Shown: piece after piece, positions 17,713 to 26,799 of the stretch
Layout of the letters: each line of letters opens with the position of its first letter
How positions within the stretch are numbered: position 1 is the stretch's first letter
Source of the DNA: an uncultured Alphaproteobacteria bacterium
Lineage (GTDB): Bacteria > Pseudomonadota > Alphaproteobacteria > CAAHEQ01 > UBA3637
DNA length: 64,000 bases
NCBI GenBank assembly: GCA_934234055.1
Contig: CAKQGY010000008.1
Coordinates: 3,234 to 67,233 of the forward strand
Reading direction: 5' to 3'
Translations under genes and position numbers: made by a program
Notes under the pieces: model-generated
The model's database searches: none
The model's input: the letters and a program-made list of their open reading frames with translations, nothing else
What the model was told of the DNA's origin: nothing

Positions 17713-18845
17713 TTTCTAAACCATGACAAGATAATCGCTTTTAATTTACCAAAATAACCGACTTTGACAACATCATTTTGGGCAATCAAATCGGCGGTCT
17801 GAATTTGATTCTCCGGCCCACGAATAATGATTTGCCCCAGTTTTTGTCCTTTGACAACTGGTGCCATAACCGGCGAATCATAATGAATTTCGGCAACAAT
17901 GTCGGGCTGTTCCCCCTTGGATACCGTAATCGGGACAGGCCGATTGATAACGGCAGGAACGGTTTCGGAAATTCCTAACCACACCGGCACAGAAACGACC
18001 GGTTCATCAATTTGATACATATGGACATTGTCAAAGGCTCCAACGCCCCAATTGATCAGCTTTTTAGACTCGACCCGTCGATCGGCCATAGATTTTAACC
18101 CGTTCACAACCATAATCAAGCGACGTCCGTCAGGGGTTTTAACCGATCCGGTCAAACCGAATCCCGATCGTTCTGTATGCCCTGTCTTTAAACCGTCAGC
18201 TCCATTGACTTCGGACAATAACGGATTGCGGTTTTGCTGATTGATACCATTATATTTGAATTCTCTTTCGGAATAAATCGGATAATACTCTGGAAAATCC
18301 CGAATCAAGGCTTGGGCCAATTTAGCCAGATCAAACGCGCTCATTTCATGACCGGCTTGCGGCAATCCCGTTGCATTTTTGAAAGTAGCATTTTCAAGCC
18401 CCAACTCTTTGGCTTTACGCGTCATAATGTCTGCAAATACTTCCTCACTGCCGGCGATATTTTCGGCCGCCACAATACAGGCATCATTTCCGGATTGCAC
18501 AATAATCCCCCGCAGCAGATCTTTTACTTTAACCTTTTGATTTGGCTTCAAAAACATAGTAGAACTGCCGCTTTTGGCCCCACCCTTACGCCAAGCATTT
18601 TCGGAAACACTGAACTCTGTATCCGGAGTGATCTTACCTGTTTTTAGGTTTTCAAAGATAATATATGCCGTCATCAATTTACTCATAGACGCCGGCGGCA
18701 TAGCCACATCAGCTTTTTTATTCAGCATAACATACCCTGTGTCGCTATCCATTAAAAGAGCATACTTGGCCTTGGTATCAAAAGCCAAAGCCGAAGAACT
18801 GATCAATAAACCGGCACACACCGTTAAAAGAAGTTTTGTTTTCAT
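17709..18845 (-). CDS. D-alanyl-D-alanine carboxypeptidase (PBP5/6 type)
   Basis: Trims the terminal D-Ala from peptidoglycan stem peptides. The 378-residue precursor has a signal peptide (1-21), the SxxK motif S53-M-S-K56, SGN at 118-120 and KTG at 220-222, a full penicillin-binding active site. A C-terminal beta domain and an amphipathic end (AIILSWFRK) for membrane attachment follow, as in PBP5. Neighbours rlpA and mltB are also wall enzymes. Confidence 0.95.
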   Translation of the reverse strand: MKTKLLLTVCAGLLISSSALAFDTKAKYALLMDSDTGYVMLNKKADVAMPPASMSKLMTAYIIFENLKTGKITPDTEFSVSENAWRKGGAKSGSSTMFLKPNQKVKVKDLLRGIIVQSGNDACIVAAENIAGSEEVFADIMTRKAKELGLENATFKNATGLPQAGHEMSAFDLAKLAQALIRDFPEYYPIYSEREFKYNGINQQNRNPLLSEVNGADGLKTGHTERSGFGLTGSVKTPDGRRLIMVVNGLKSMADRRVESKKLINWGVGAFDNVHMYQIDEPVVSVPVWLGISETVPAVINRPVPITVSKGEQPDIVAEIHYDSPVMAPVVKGQKLGQIIIRGPENQIQTADLIAQNDVVKVGYFGKLKAIILSWFRK

Positions 18846-18854
18846 ATACGATCC

Positions 18855-19781
18855 TTATTTTTTATATTTTAACCACGCGTCAGCATACCCTGTTTGACGC
18901 ACTTTGTCAAGAATAAATGATGCTTCTTGTTTGGAAGCAAACGGCCCCAACACAACCGCCCGCCCGTTCCCTTTGGGTTGGGACGATATTGGTGCAATTT
19001 TACCCAAAGTTTGCATAGTCCGATTCAAATTGGCTTCTTGGGAAAAGACACCGGCCTGAACATACCACCCCGAGACTCCAACCAAGGCCGATTTGTCAGC
19101 CTGTGTATCCGGCGATAATTCAATCACGTCATTGTCCGGTAAGTTATTGATCTGAACAGAACCATTGTAAACCGGGGGTTGATACCCGCCATCGGGTATA
19201 TAAATCGGTCTCGAATCACCCGATGGGATCGGACTTTCCGGCTGAATTTGCCAGGGTATAGATAATTCTTTTAATTGAGCTTTTAATTGGCGACTTTGTA
19301 GGGGCAAGATATCAACCTGAACTATTGTGGTGCCGGTTTCGGACATTTCCAAAGCCTCGGCCGTTTGACGTGATACATCAATCAAGCGACTGTTAACCAC
19401 AGGTCCTCGATCATTGACCCGAACGATCGCCGTATTTCCGTTTTCCAAATTGGTAATCCGAACCAGGCTGGGTAGGGGTAAAGTCTTGTGTGCCGCCGTT
19501 AAAGCATTATCATCAAACAGTTCTCCGTTGGTTGTCAGACGATTTTGTGTATCACGTGTATAAATGGCAGCAAAGCCCTTTTCGCTGTATCGCATATCCT
19601 CTTTCGGGGTGTAAAGAACGCCTTTGATATAATACGGCGCGCCAATATAATAAACGGCCTGCGAATCAGGCTGATCATCATAATCACTGCCCGACCGAAA
19701 CAAGAAACCATTTTCACTGCACCCGGTCAGTAGTCCAAGGATTAAAGCGATACCACCTGTATTTTTCAATTTATTCTTCAT
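18855..19781 (-). CDS. rlpA: RlpA-type septal lytic transglycosylase lipoprotein
   Basis: Cleaves denuded glycan strands at the septum. The 308-residue precursor has a lipobox LLTG-C21. The double-psi beta-barrel domain lies at about 70-160, with VRVNDRGPVV carrying the likely catalytic aspartate. A SPOR domain at about 235-305 would bind denuded peptidoglycan. The start overlaps the end of mltB by 11 bases. No strong ribosome binding site differs from the coupled arrangement. Confidence 0.93.
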   Translation of the reverse strand: MKNKLKNTGGIALILGLLTGCSENGFLFRSGSDYDDQPDSQAVYYIGAPYYIKGVLYTPKEDMRYSEKGFAAIYTRDTQNRLTTNGELFDDNALTAAHKTLPLPSLVRITNLENGNTAIVRVNDRGPVVNSRLIDVSRQTAEALEMSETGTTIVQVDILPLQSRQLKAQLKELSIPWQIQPESPIPSGDSRPIYIPDGGYQPPVYNGSVQINNLPDNDVIELSPDTQADKSALVGVSGWYVQAGVFSQEANLNRTMQTLGKIAPISSQPKGNGRAVVLGPFASKQEASFILDKVRQTGYADAWLKYKK

Positions 19782-20982
19782 CTTCTAAACACCCAGTTTG
19801 TTTTAATAATTCTATATTGGGATATCCGTCTTGTAATTGGCGATTTTCTCGTTGGAACGAGCGGATTGCCTGGCGTGTCTTGGGCCCCACTAAACCATCA
19901 GGTTTTGCGGATAAATACCCTTGCTGCGCCAAAAGTTCCTGCAAGCAGATAATGCTTTTGGTTCGAAATGGCTTAAACCCTTCGGGCGGTGTCGGATAAG
20001 GGCTGCGTGCAACCAGTGCATCGGCCAGCAACCCGACAGCCAAGCCATATACCTCCAACTTATTCCAGCGCCGTATAATCCGATAGTTCGGATAGGTTAA
20101 AAACATTGGGCCGGAAAATCCCATCGGCATATGTAGTTCGGCAACGATTGTATGTTCGCTTTCGGGGAAAACCGGTAAATGTTTTGGCTTAAAACCAACA
20201 GCAATCCAAGCAGCCACTGTTTTTTTATCATCCCGGTGAATCTGATCCCAATCCGGATGGGTGGTCAAGACAACCTCCCTTCCCCATGGTTCATAAGTAT
20301 GCCACCCCAGCTTTGATAAATAATTTGCGGCCGAAGCAAATGCATCCGGCATATTATTGACGATATCACGTCGGCCGTTCCCGTCTCCGTCTACGGCATA
20401 AGCACGAAAGGTTGTTGGCATAAATTGAAAATGTCCGAATCCGCCGTCCCACGATCCGATTTTAGGGGCTATTGATGATTCTTCTTGTATTGTTTTTAGA
20501 TGTGCTATCAGTTCAGCCGTGAAAAATTTGCGCCGGCGCGGGTGATAAGCCAACGATGACAAAGAATCCAGCATATTGACTCTCCCCATATAGCTGCCAT
20601 AATTGGTTTCCATTCCCCAAATCGCGACCAGATACTCTTTGGGAACACCATATTGTTTTTCAATACGATTCAACCATGTCGGATATTTTTGCAACATCTT
20701 TTGTCCTGTTTCAATTTTTGTATCCGTCAGGCGTGAGCGTATATAATCATAAAAATTCGGCAGAAATTCGGGCTTACGCGTATCCAGATGAATAACGCGT
20801 TCTTGCAGATGCATTTTGGGCAAGGTTCGATCTAAAACAGACTGAGAAATACCGGCTTTAAGGGCTTCTTGCGCAAAAGATTTTTTCCAAGCTTCAAAAT
20901 CCGAATCGGCATAAGCACCTTGCGATAACACCACACAAATCGTAAAAATCAAATAACATACTGAATTAAAATAATTTTTCAT
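19771..20982 (-). CDS. mltB: MltB-type lytic murein transglycosylase
   Basis: Cleaves the glycan backbone to 1,6-anhydro-muropeptides. The 403-residue precursor has a signal peptide (1-25), the catalytic glutamate E125 in AIWGMETNYGS, the GGFGHFQFMP segment and a C-terminal PG_binding_1 domain (about 345-395: LAQQGYLSAKPDGLVGPKT). No lipobox cysteine is seen, so it is probably periplasmic. First gene of the mltB-rlpA-dacA-tmk-holB-tatD run; GAGGA precedes the ATG. Confidence 0.95.
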   Translation of the reverse strand: MKNYFNSVCYLIFTICVVLSQGAYADSDFEAWKKSFAQEALKAGISQSVLDRTLPKMHLQERVIHLDTRKPEFLPNFYDYIRSRLTDTKIETGQKMLQKYPTWLNRIEKQYGVPKEYLVAIWGMETNYGSYMGRVNMLDSLSSLAYHPRRRKFFTAELIAHLKTIQEESSIAPKIGSWDGGFGHFQFMPTTFRAYAVDGDGNGRRDIVNNMPDAFASAANYLSKLGWHTYEPWGREVVLTTHPDWDQIHRDDKKTVAAWIAVGFKPKHLPVFPESEHTIVAELHMPMGFSGPMFLTYPNYRIIRRWNKLEVYGLAVGLLADALVARSPYPTPPEGFKPFRTKSIICLQELLAQQGYLSAKPDGLVGPKTRQAIRSFQRENRQLQDGYPNIELLKQTGCLEDEE

Positions 20983-21034
20983 AAAATATCCTCATATCTT
21001 TCTATATCATACTCTATTTTTTCAAAAAAATCAC

Positions 21035-21062
21035 TTGATTTTTTTATTTTTTTATGTAAAAA
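21035..21062 (+). promoter_or_regulatory. Promoter of tRNA-Ser
   Basis: TTGATT (21035-21040), 16 bases, TAAAAA (21057-21062). A leader of about 45 bases would be removed from the tRNA precursor. Confidence 0.5.
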
Positions 21063-21114
21063 TGAACCTGTCGCTTTCAGAGGTAACTATCTGTTTACGT
21101 GAAAGTCGCTATGC

Positions 21115-21204
21115 GGAGAGATGGTCGAGTGGTTTAAGGCTCCGGTCTTGAAAACCGGCGTGGGGGTAACCCTACCGTGAGTTCGAATCTCACTCTCTCC
21201 GCCA
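21115..21204 (+). tRNA. tRNA-Ser (TGA)
   Basis: A 90-nt tRNA with a long variable arm. Acceptor GGAGAGA/TCTCTCC, anticodon stem CCGGT/ACCGG with loop CTTGAAA (anticodon TGA), variable arm CGTGGGGGTAACCCTACCG, TTCGAAT T-loop, encoded GCCA end. Its 3' part from 21189 starts a 77-bp direct repeat. Confidence 0.96.
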
Positions 21205-21265
21205 TTTTACATCAACACCGGTTTTGGACAGTGAGATAAGAACGAACGGTCGTGAGTTCGTTCAC
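21189..21265 (+). repeat. 77-bp direct repeat, copy 1 (includes tRNA-Ser 3' end)
   Basis: A 77-base segment running from the last 16 bases of tRNA-Ser into the downstream spacer. It is identical, base for base, to 21332-21408, at an offset of 143. It ends in a hairpin with arms GAACGAAC and GTTCGTTC. Confidence 0.95.
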
Positions 21266-21331
21266 AAGCGTAGCGCCGTGGACGCCACAGGCGATCCGAG
21301 CAAAGCGAGGACGAGGATTTATCCGAGCAAC

Positions 21332-21408
21332 CTCACTCTCTCCGCCATTTTACATCAACACCGGTTTTGGACAGTGAGATAAGAACGAACGGTCGTGAGT
21401 TCGTTCAC
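21332..21408 (+). repeat. 77-bp direct repeat, copy 2
   Basis: Exact copy of 21189-21265. It holds only the last 16 bases of the tRNA, so it is not a tRNA gene. The 66 bases between the copies (21266-21331) are richer in G and C than the surroundings and encode nothing visible. The layout resembles attachment-site duplication after integration or a local tandem duplication. Confidence 0.95.
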
Positions 21409-21423
21409 TGTGGTCTTTTCAGT

Positions 21424-21462
21424 AAAAAATAAGTCCGGCACTGCAAGTGGGCCGGACTTATT
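21424..21462 (-). terminator. Terminator of pgk
   Basis: On the minus strand a 12-bp stem (AATAAGTCCGGC with GCCGGACTTATT, 11-base loop) is followed by a T run, 16 bases after the pgk stop. Confidence 0.85.
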
Positions 21463-21478
21463 CACGGGCATAGAAAAT

Positions 21479-22666
21479 TTATTGTTCCAAGATAGCAACG
21501 CCGGGCAATGTTTTACCCTCCATCCATTCCAGGAAGGCTCCACCTGCCGCAGAGACATAGGTCAATTCGGGTTCTACTCCTGCTTTTTTCAAAGCAGAAA
21601 CGGTATCACCACCACCAGCCACAGATGTCAATTTACCCTCTTTTGTCAGCTTGGCAACAGCATGAGCAATCTCATTTGTGGATTTATCAAACGGCTTGAT
21701 TTCAAAGGCACCGACCGGACCATTCCAGATCAAAGTCTTACACTTTTGAATCGTTTCAATAAAGGCTTCGGCCGATTTCGGGCCGATATCCAACAACACT
21801 TTACCGGCCGGGACTTGATCCGCCGCAGATACATGCGCTTCCTGCCCCTCTCCAAACGCATCAGCCCAGGTTAAATCCACAGGCAACACGATTTGGCAAT
21901 TACCGGCATTTGCTAAAATAGATTTGGCTGTATCAACCATGGTCGGTTCAACCAAAGATCCTTCACCCATCGGAATGCCTTTGGCAGCCAAAAATGTATG
22001 CGCCATACCACCACCGATGCACAAATAATCCACTTTTTTAACCAGGTTAGAGAGTAAATCCAGTTTTGTTGACACTTTGGAACCACCAACAACAGCCACC
22101 GCCGGTCGCACCGGATTCCCCAAAGCTTTGTCAAGCGCTTCCAACTCTTCCTGCATCAAACGCCCTGCCCCGCGCGGCAGCAAATGAGCCATACCTTCGG
22201 TAGACGCATGAGCACGGTGAGCCGTTGAAAAAGCGTCGTTGATATAGATATCAATGCCGCTGGCCAATTGTTCGGCAAAAGCCCGGTCATTTTTTTCTTC
22301 ACCGGCATAAAAACGCAGGTTTTCCAGCAACAGCACATCGCCGGCTTTCATTGAGCGAATCGCAGCATCACGCTTTTCACCGATGCAATCATCAATAAAT
22401 GTTACTTTCAAACCACTGGCTTTTTCCAAAGCCGGCACCATAAAAGCCATAGAAAACTCGGGTTTCTTTTCTCCTTTGGGGCGACCAAAGTGCGACGCCA
22501 CAACAGCCTTACCGCCCTGACTGACAATTTCTTTTAATGTCGGCACAAACCGATCAATACGGGTCATATCCGTAATGACCCCGTCTTTGGCCGGCACATT
22601 TAAATCTGCCCGAATAAACACGGTTTTGCCGTTAAAATCAAAATCGCTTAATGTTTTAAATTTCAT
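21479..22666 (-). CDS. pgk: Phosphoglycerate kinase
   Basis: Interconverts 1,3-bisphosphoglycerate and 3-phosphoglycerate in glycolysis with ATP formation. The 395-residue protein has VFIRADLNVPAKDG near the N-terminus, the SHFGRPKGEK segment and the GGGDTVSALKKAG nucleotide loop near the C-terminus. GGAAAGGAAAC precedes the ATG. It stands alone; another glycolytic gene, fba, is at 61483. Confidence 0.98.
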   Translation of the reverse strand: MKFKTLSDFDFNGKTVFIRADLNVPAKDGVITDMTRIDRFVPTLKEIVSQGGKAVVASHFGRPKGEKKPEFSMAFMVPALEKASGLKVTFIDDCIGEKRDAAIRSMKAGDVLLLENLRFYAGEEKNDRAFAEQLASGIDIYINDAFSTAHRAHASTEGMAHLLPRGAGRLMQEELEALDKALGNPVRPAVAVVGGSKVSTKLDLLSNLVKKVDYLCIGGGMAHTFLAAKGIPMGEGSLVEPTMVDTAKSILANAGNCQIVLPVDLTWADAFGEGQEAHVSAADQVPAGKVLLDIGPKSAEAFIETIQKCKTLIWNGPVGAFEIKPFDKSTNEIAHAVAKLTKEGKLTSVAGGGDTVSALKKAGVEPELTYVSAAGGAFLEWMEGKTLPGVAILEQ

Positions 22667-22736
22667 TTTTGTTTCCTTTCCTGTAAAAATGATGCATCTA
22701 TTCCATCATATTTTTATCAAAAATGCAAGATAAAAA

Positions 22737-22765
22737 TTGACAATCTTAACAAATCGTGCTAGAAA
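22737..22765 (+). promoter_or_regulatory. Promoter placed for a leaderless mRNA
   Basis: Perfect TTGACA (22737-22742), 17 bases, TAGAAA (22760-22765). The usual start point 6-7 bases on would fall on or next to the ATG at 22772. Confidence 0.55.
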
Positions 22766-22771
22766 AAAAGC

Positions 22772-23170
22772 ATGAAAAAGTTAATTGTTTTAGTCGGTGT
22801 TCTAAGCACCATTGTGTTTATATTCCTGTATAGTCAAAATCACAAGCGGATTATTTTGCCGAATATTGATCCGAATCGAGTTGTCTTTTTTGTGCAACAG
22901 GGATGCGGTCATTGCCACCAGGCTTTGGCTTTTGTTAATGATACCTTAAAGCCAAATTATCCGAATCTGGCAATTGACATTATTGACATTACCGACAATC
23001 ACAAAAATTTGGCTAAATTAAAAGCGGTTGCAAAGCAATATCATATACCGCCAAGAAAACTGGGGACACCAGTGATTTTGTATAACGGAAAAATGACAAT
23101 GGGCTGGTCATCGAAACACGGTAAAAGCCTGATGGCCATGATACGGGAAAAAACCGCCGAAAATAATTAG
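22772..23170 (+). CDS. Membrane-anchored thioredoxin-like protein with CGHC
   Basis: A 132-residue protein with an N-terminal membrane helix (about 3-20) and a thioredoxin/glutaredoxin-like domain. The redox motif is C45-G-H-C48, as in protein disulfide isomerase, preceded by FFVQQG and followed by a cis-proline element GTPV at 98-101. The domain should face the periplasm if the helix is a signal anchor. It may handle disulfides in exported proteins such as the cysteine-rich pilins, but that link is inference. The start lacks a ribosome binding site and the promoter lies immediately upstream. The stop overlaps the convergent mltG by 4 bases. Confidence 0.85.
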   Translation: MKKLIVLVGVLSTIVFIFLYSQNHKRIILPNIDPNRVVFFVQQGCGHCHQALAFVNDTLKPNYPNLAIDIIDITDNHKNLAKLKAVAKQYHIPPRKLGTPVILYNGKMTMGWSSKHGKSLMAMIREKTAENN

Positions 23171-24246
23171 TCCAGCGACTCGGTGTCCAAATCAAACTCT
23201 ATGATTTCATCTTCACGCAGTCCCTGGGGTAAGGCTTGCGGCACAGGCACTGTTGTGTTTTTGCGGAGTGTTTTTTTCTTGCGAAATTGTCGCCAGTTTT
23301 GAACATTTTTCTGATGCTCTGCATAGGTTGCAGCAAACACATGCCCACCGGTTCCGTCGGCCACGAAATAAATATCATCAGTTTTAATCGGATTGAGCAC
23401 AGCCTCCAAAGCTTTTCGCCCCGGATTACTGATCGCGCCCGCCGGCAAACCGTAAATCACATAAGTATTATACGGGTGATTATAGCGTAAATCCTTGTAA
23501 GTCAAGCGTCTTTTCAGGTCTAATTTGCCGTCTGTGATCGCATAAATAACCGTCGGATCAGATTGCAGGCGGATATTCTTACTTAAACGATTAAAAAACA
23601 CAGATGCGATATGCGGCCGTTCTTGTGCCAAAGAGGTTTCTTTTTCTACGATTGAAGCCATAATGACGGCTTCGGACGGCGTCTTAAACGGTATATCCGG
23701 ATTGCGATTCGCCCACAGATCTGTCAGCGTTTTTGTCATTGCATTTTCCATACGCCGGATTAAGGATTCCTTGGTATCACCGTATGAGTAATTATAGGTA
23801 TCCGGCAGTAATGTGCCGTTTCTGGGAATAGTGGCAACCTCACCGGTCAGTCCTTTGTATTTATCCATCAAATCAACTATTTGAGCCGATGTCAGCCCCT
23901 CTGGCACGACAAAGCGACGCGCAACGGTTTGCCCTTCGGTCAAGATATTCATAACCAATTTAGCACTGGCATGCTTGGGAAACAGATATTCTCCAGATCT
24001 AATCTTTAACGTATTTCCACTGGCGCGAACGCCGATTTCAAAAACAGCGGGACTGTCAATAATTCCTTCTTTTTTCAGCAAAGTGGCCGTTTGTTTCAGA
24101 CTTTTGCCCCGAGGAATTACTAACTCCTTTGGCTCGGTCAAGGGCCCGTCTTCCATAAATTGCGTAAAGGTCGTTAAAACACTTCCCCCAATCAAGGAAA
24201 CGCCAATAAAAAACAGAAAAAAATAAACAATGACACTGTGGCGCAT
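23167..24246 (-). CDS. mltG: Endolytic murein transglycosylase
   Basis: Cuts nascent glycan strands and sets their length. The 359-residue protein has one N-terminal membrane helix (about 7-27), a LysM-like part and the YceG domain with the catalytic glutamate in ASIVEKETSLAQERP, followed by VFFNRL and LQSDPTVIYA. It has a C-terminal acidic extension. It sits one base after fabF, the usual fab-mltG arrangement. Confidence 0.95.
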   Translation of the reverse strand: MRHSVIVYFFLFFIGVSLIGGSVLTTFTQFMEDGPLTEPKELVIPRGKSLKQTATLLKKEGIIDSPAVFEIGVRASGNTLKIRSGEYLFPKHASAKLVMNILTEGQTVARRFVVPEGLTSAQIVDLMDKYKGLTGEVATIPRNGTLLPDTYNYSYGDTKESLIRRMENAMTKTLTDLWANRNPDIPFKTPSEAVIMASIVEKETSLAQERPHIASVFFNRLSKNIRLQSDPTVIYAITDGKLDLKRRLTYKDLRYNHPYNTYVIYGLPAGAISNPGRKALEAVLNPIKTDDIYFVADGTGGHVFAATYAEHQKNVQNWRQFRKKKTLRKNTTVPVPQALPQGLREDEIIEFDLDTESLD

Positions 24247-24247
24247 A

Positions 24248-25498
24248 TTATACTTTTTTGAAAATCAATGTTCCGTTTGTACCACCAAACCCGAATGAGT
24301 TGGACAAAGCAATATCAATTTTCTTGTCGCGCGCAATATTCGCCACCAGATCAAAACCTTGGGTCTTTTCCTCTTGCTCTATCAGATTAATTGTTGGAGG
24401 TAACATATTGTTTTTCATAGATAATAAGCTATAAATCGCCTCAACGGCACCGGCTGCCCCTAACAAATGCCCCGTGCATGATTTTGTAGAGGACATAGAA
24501 ACATGTGTGTTGCCAAAAATCTCTTGTACTGCCTCAAACTCCACCATATCACCCATAGGGGTTGATGTTCCATGTGCATTGATATAGTCCACATCTTCGG
24601 GATTGATTTTGGCATTGGCTAAAGCATTTCGCATTGCTCGATACCCGCCTTTTCCACCGGGTGCCGTAATGTGATGGGCATCCCCTGTCATCGCATAACC
24701 AATGACTTCACCATAAATTTTAGCACCACGAGCCTTAGCATGTTCGTATTCTTCCAGAACAACGGCACCGGCGCCCTCACCTATTACAAAACCGTCTCGG
24801 TTTTTATCCCATGGACGCGACGCCAGCTCGGGGGTCTCATTATAATGTGTTGAAAGGGCGCGTAATTGCGAAAAACCCGCCACACCACAGGGGCAGATAG
24901 CCGCTTCAGCACCGCCGGCGATCATCACATCGGCTTCATCATTACGAATAATCCGAAAAGCATCTCCGATTGCATGCGTTCCCGTCGCGCAAGCAGTGAC
25001 GACTGCAAGACTGGGACCTTTAAAATTATATTTAATAGATACATGCCCCGAGATCAGGTTGATCAGGGCAGACGGAATGAAAAATGGAGAAATTCGACGT
25101 GGTCCTTGTTCTTTAATCTGTAAAGTGCAATCTTCAATAGATTGCAATCCGCCAATTCCGGATCCCATTAAAACACCGGATCGTTCGGCTTCTTGCTCAT
25201 CTTTTGGCAAATATCCCGAATCCGTCATGGCATCGGTCGCTGCCGTCAAGCCATACAGGATAAACGGATCAATATGGCGGCGTTCTTTGGCCGGCAGAAC
25301 CGAATCGGGCTGGAATTCGCCAACTCCGTCCCCAAAGGGGATTTGCCCCGCAATTTGAGCCGGGTAGGCACTGACATCAAAAGATTTGATTTTAGATACG
25401 CCAGATGTGCCCGAAATTAATTTACTCCAGTTCACATCTAATCCACGTCCCAATGGCGTCAATAATCCCATACCTGTAATAACAACCCGTCTGGCCAT
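24248..25498 (-). CDS. fabF: 3-oxoacyl-ACP synthase II
   Basis: Condenses malonyl-ACP with acyl-ACP in fatty-acid elongation. The 416 residues are typical. The Cys-His-His triad is seen in VTACATGTHAIG, NAHGTSTPMGD and SCTGHLLGAAG. Order on the minus strand is fabG, acpP, fabF, mltG. A large hairpin between acpP and fabF (25523-25573) may lower its expression relative to acpP. Confidence 0.97.
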   Translation of the reverse strand: MARRVVITGMGLLTPLGRGLDVNWSKLISGTSGVSKIKSFDVSAYPAQIAGQIPFGDGVGEFQPDSVLPAKERRHIDPFILYGLTAATDAMTDSGYLPKDEQEAERSGVLMGSGIGGLQSIEDCTLQIKEQGPRRISPFFIPSALINLISGHVSIKYNFKGPSLAVVTACATGTHAIGDAFRIIRNDEADVMIAGGAEAAICPCGVAGFSQLRALSTHYNETPELASRPWDKNRDGFVIGEGAGAVVLEEYEHAKARGAKIYGEVIGYAMTGDAHHITAPGGKGGYRAMRNALANAKINPEDVDYINAHGTSTPMGDMVEFEAVQEIFGNTHVSMSSTKSCTGHLLGAAGAVEAIYSLLSMKNNMLPPTINLIEQEEKTQGFDLVANIARDKKIDIALSNSFGFGGTNGTLIFKKV

Positions 25499-25522
25499 AA
25501 AAAAACTCCGATATCTTGTATA

Positions 25523-25573
25523 TAAAAATTAAGGAACGCCTCTTTTGAAACAAAAGATACAATTGCGTTCCTT
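25523..25573 (-). terminator. Hairpin between acpP and fabF (partial terminator)
   Basis: On the minus strand AAGGAACGC pairs with GCGTTCCTT, enclosing a second perfect hairpin TCTTTTG/CAAAAGA, and is followed by AATTTTTAT. It could end part of the transcripts after acpP, giving an excess of carrier protein. Confidence 0.6.
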
Positions 25574-25598
25574 AAAAGATAAACTCCAGCGCGATAAA

Positions 25599-25832
25599 TT
25601 ACGCTTGCTTTTCAATAAAGTCTATTGCATCTTTTACCGTGCGGATTTTTTCGGCGGCATCATCGGGAATAGAACAACCGAATTCTTCTTCAAATGCCAT
25701 AACCAATTCAACAGTATCCAAACTGTCCGCACCCAGATCATCAATAAAACTTGCGTTATCTTGAACTTTGGCTTCATCAACGCCCAAATGTTCAACAACA
25801 ATTTTCTTGACGCGTTCAGCAATATTACTCAT
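25599..25832 (-). CDS. acpP: Acyl carrier protein
   Basis: Carries acyl chains on a phosphopantetheine arm. The 77-residue acidic protein has the attachment site GADSLD with S37. AAAGGATATAAAATATG shows a good start. It lies between fabG and fabF. Confidence 0.98.
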   Translation of the reverse strand: MSNIAERVKKIVVEHLGVDEAKVQDNASFIDDLGADSLDTVELVMAFEEEFGCSIPDDAAEKIRTVKDAIDFIEKQA

Positions 25833-26001
25833 ATTTTATATCCTTTCTTTTTTATTAATTTTTGTCATTTCTGACGAAATCGGTCTTTTTTTAGCACATT
25901 TTTCTTGTCTAGTCCAGTCTTTTTTTTATTTTTTCGCCCAAAAAGACGGTTTTTCCTTATTTTTTAAAAGGTTAAAAATGTAAAAAAATCCGCAAAAAAT
26001 C

Positions 26002-26739
26002 CTAAATCATCGCCATGCCGCCATTGACATGCAGCGTTTGACCGGTAATATACCCGGCCTCATCACTGGCCAAAAATACCACGGCATTGGCAATATCCTC
26101 CGGCATTCCCAGGCGTCCCATCGGTATTTTTTGAGCCAAAGCCTGCTTAGCGGCCTCGGGTAAAACATCAGTCATCGGTGTTTTAATAAAGCCTGGTGCC
26201 ACACAATTGATCGTAATTCCACGACCGGCTAATTCTTGCGCCATACATTTGGACATGGCAATCAAGCCCGCCTTTGAGGCCGCATAATTTGCCTGCCCTG
26301 CATTTCCCATGACCCCGACAACCGAAGCCATATTCACGATTCGTCCAAAGCGCCGTTTCATCATGCCGACAGCAACCTGACGAGCCAACCGAAATCCAGC
26401 CGTCAAATTGATATCCAACACGCGTTGCCATTGTTCATCTGTCATACGAACAGCCAATCCATCTTTGGTAATACCGGCATTATTGACCAGGATATCAATC
26501 CGACCCATATCCTGCTCGGCTTGTTTCACCAAAGCCCCAACTCCGGCCGTATCGGTCAGATTGGCACAGTAGATATATACGCGTTCTCCCAGTTCCGCCT
26601 GAAATGCCCGCAATATATCCATATTCATATCCGTCAGCGCCAAAGTCGCCCCCTGGGCATGCAGTTTTTGAGCAATCTGACGACCGATACCGCCGGTTGC
26701 CCCTGTGATTAAAGCTGTTTTTCCCGTAAAATCAAGCAT
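26002..26739 (-). CDS. fabG: 3-oxoacyl-ACP reductase
   Basis: NADPH-dependent reductase of the fatty-acid cycle. The 245 residues include the cofactor loop GATGGIGRQIA, NNAGITKDGL, and the Ser-Tyr-Lys set in NMASVVG and YAASKAG. The start MLDFTGK at 26739 was chosen since it gives the standard length; AAAGGA lies upstream. A 169-base AT-rich gap separates it from acpP; nothing further is seen in it. Confidence 0.96.
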   Translation of the reverse strand: MLDFTGKTALITGATGGIGRQIAQKLHAQGATLALTDMNMDILRAFQAELGERVYIYCANLTDTAGVGALVKQAEQDMGRIDILVNNAGITKDGLAVRMTDEQWQRVLDINLTAGFRLARQVAVGMMKRRFGRIVNMASVVGVMGNAGQANYAASKAGLIAMSKCMAQELAGRGITINCVAPGFIKTPMTDVLPEAAKQALAQKIPMGRLGMPEDIANAVVFLASDEAGYITGQTLHVNGGMAMI

Positions 26740-26799
26740 TCTATTTTTTCCTTTCATATCGTTTTTTTAACACATTTTTATCTGAAAAGCAAGTATTTT

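Noticed and set aside
21115..21408. Prophage or integrative element at tRNA-Ser
   Set aside because: Only 66 bases lie between the repeats and no integrase is in the window, so I report the repeat but not a mobile element.
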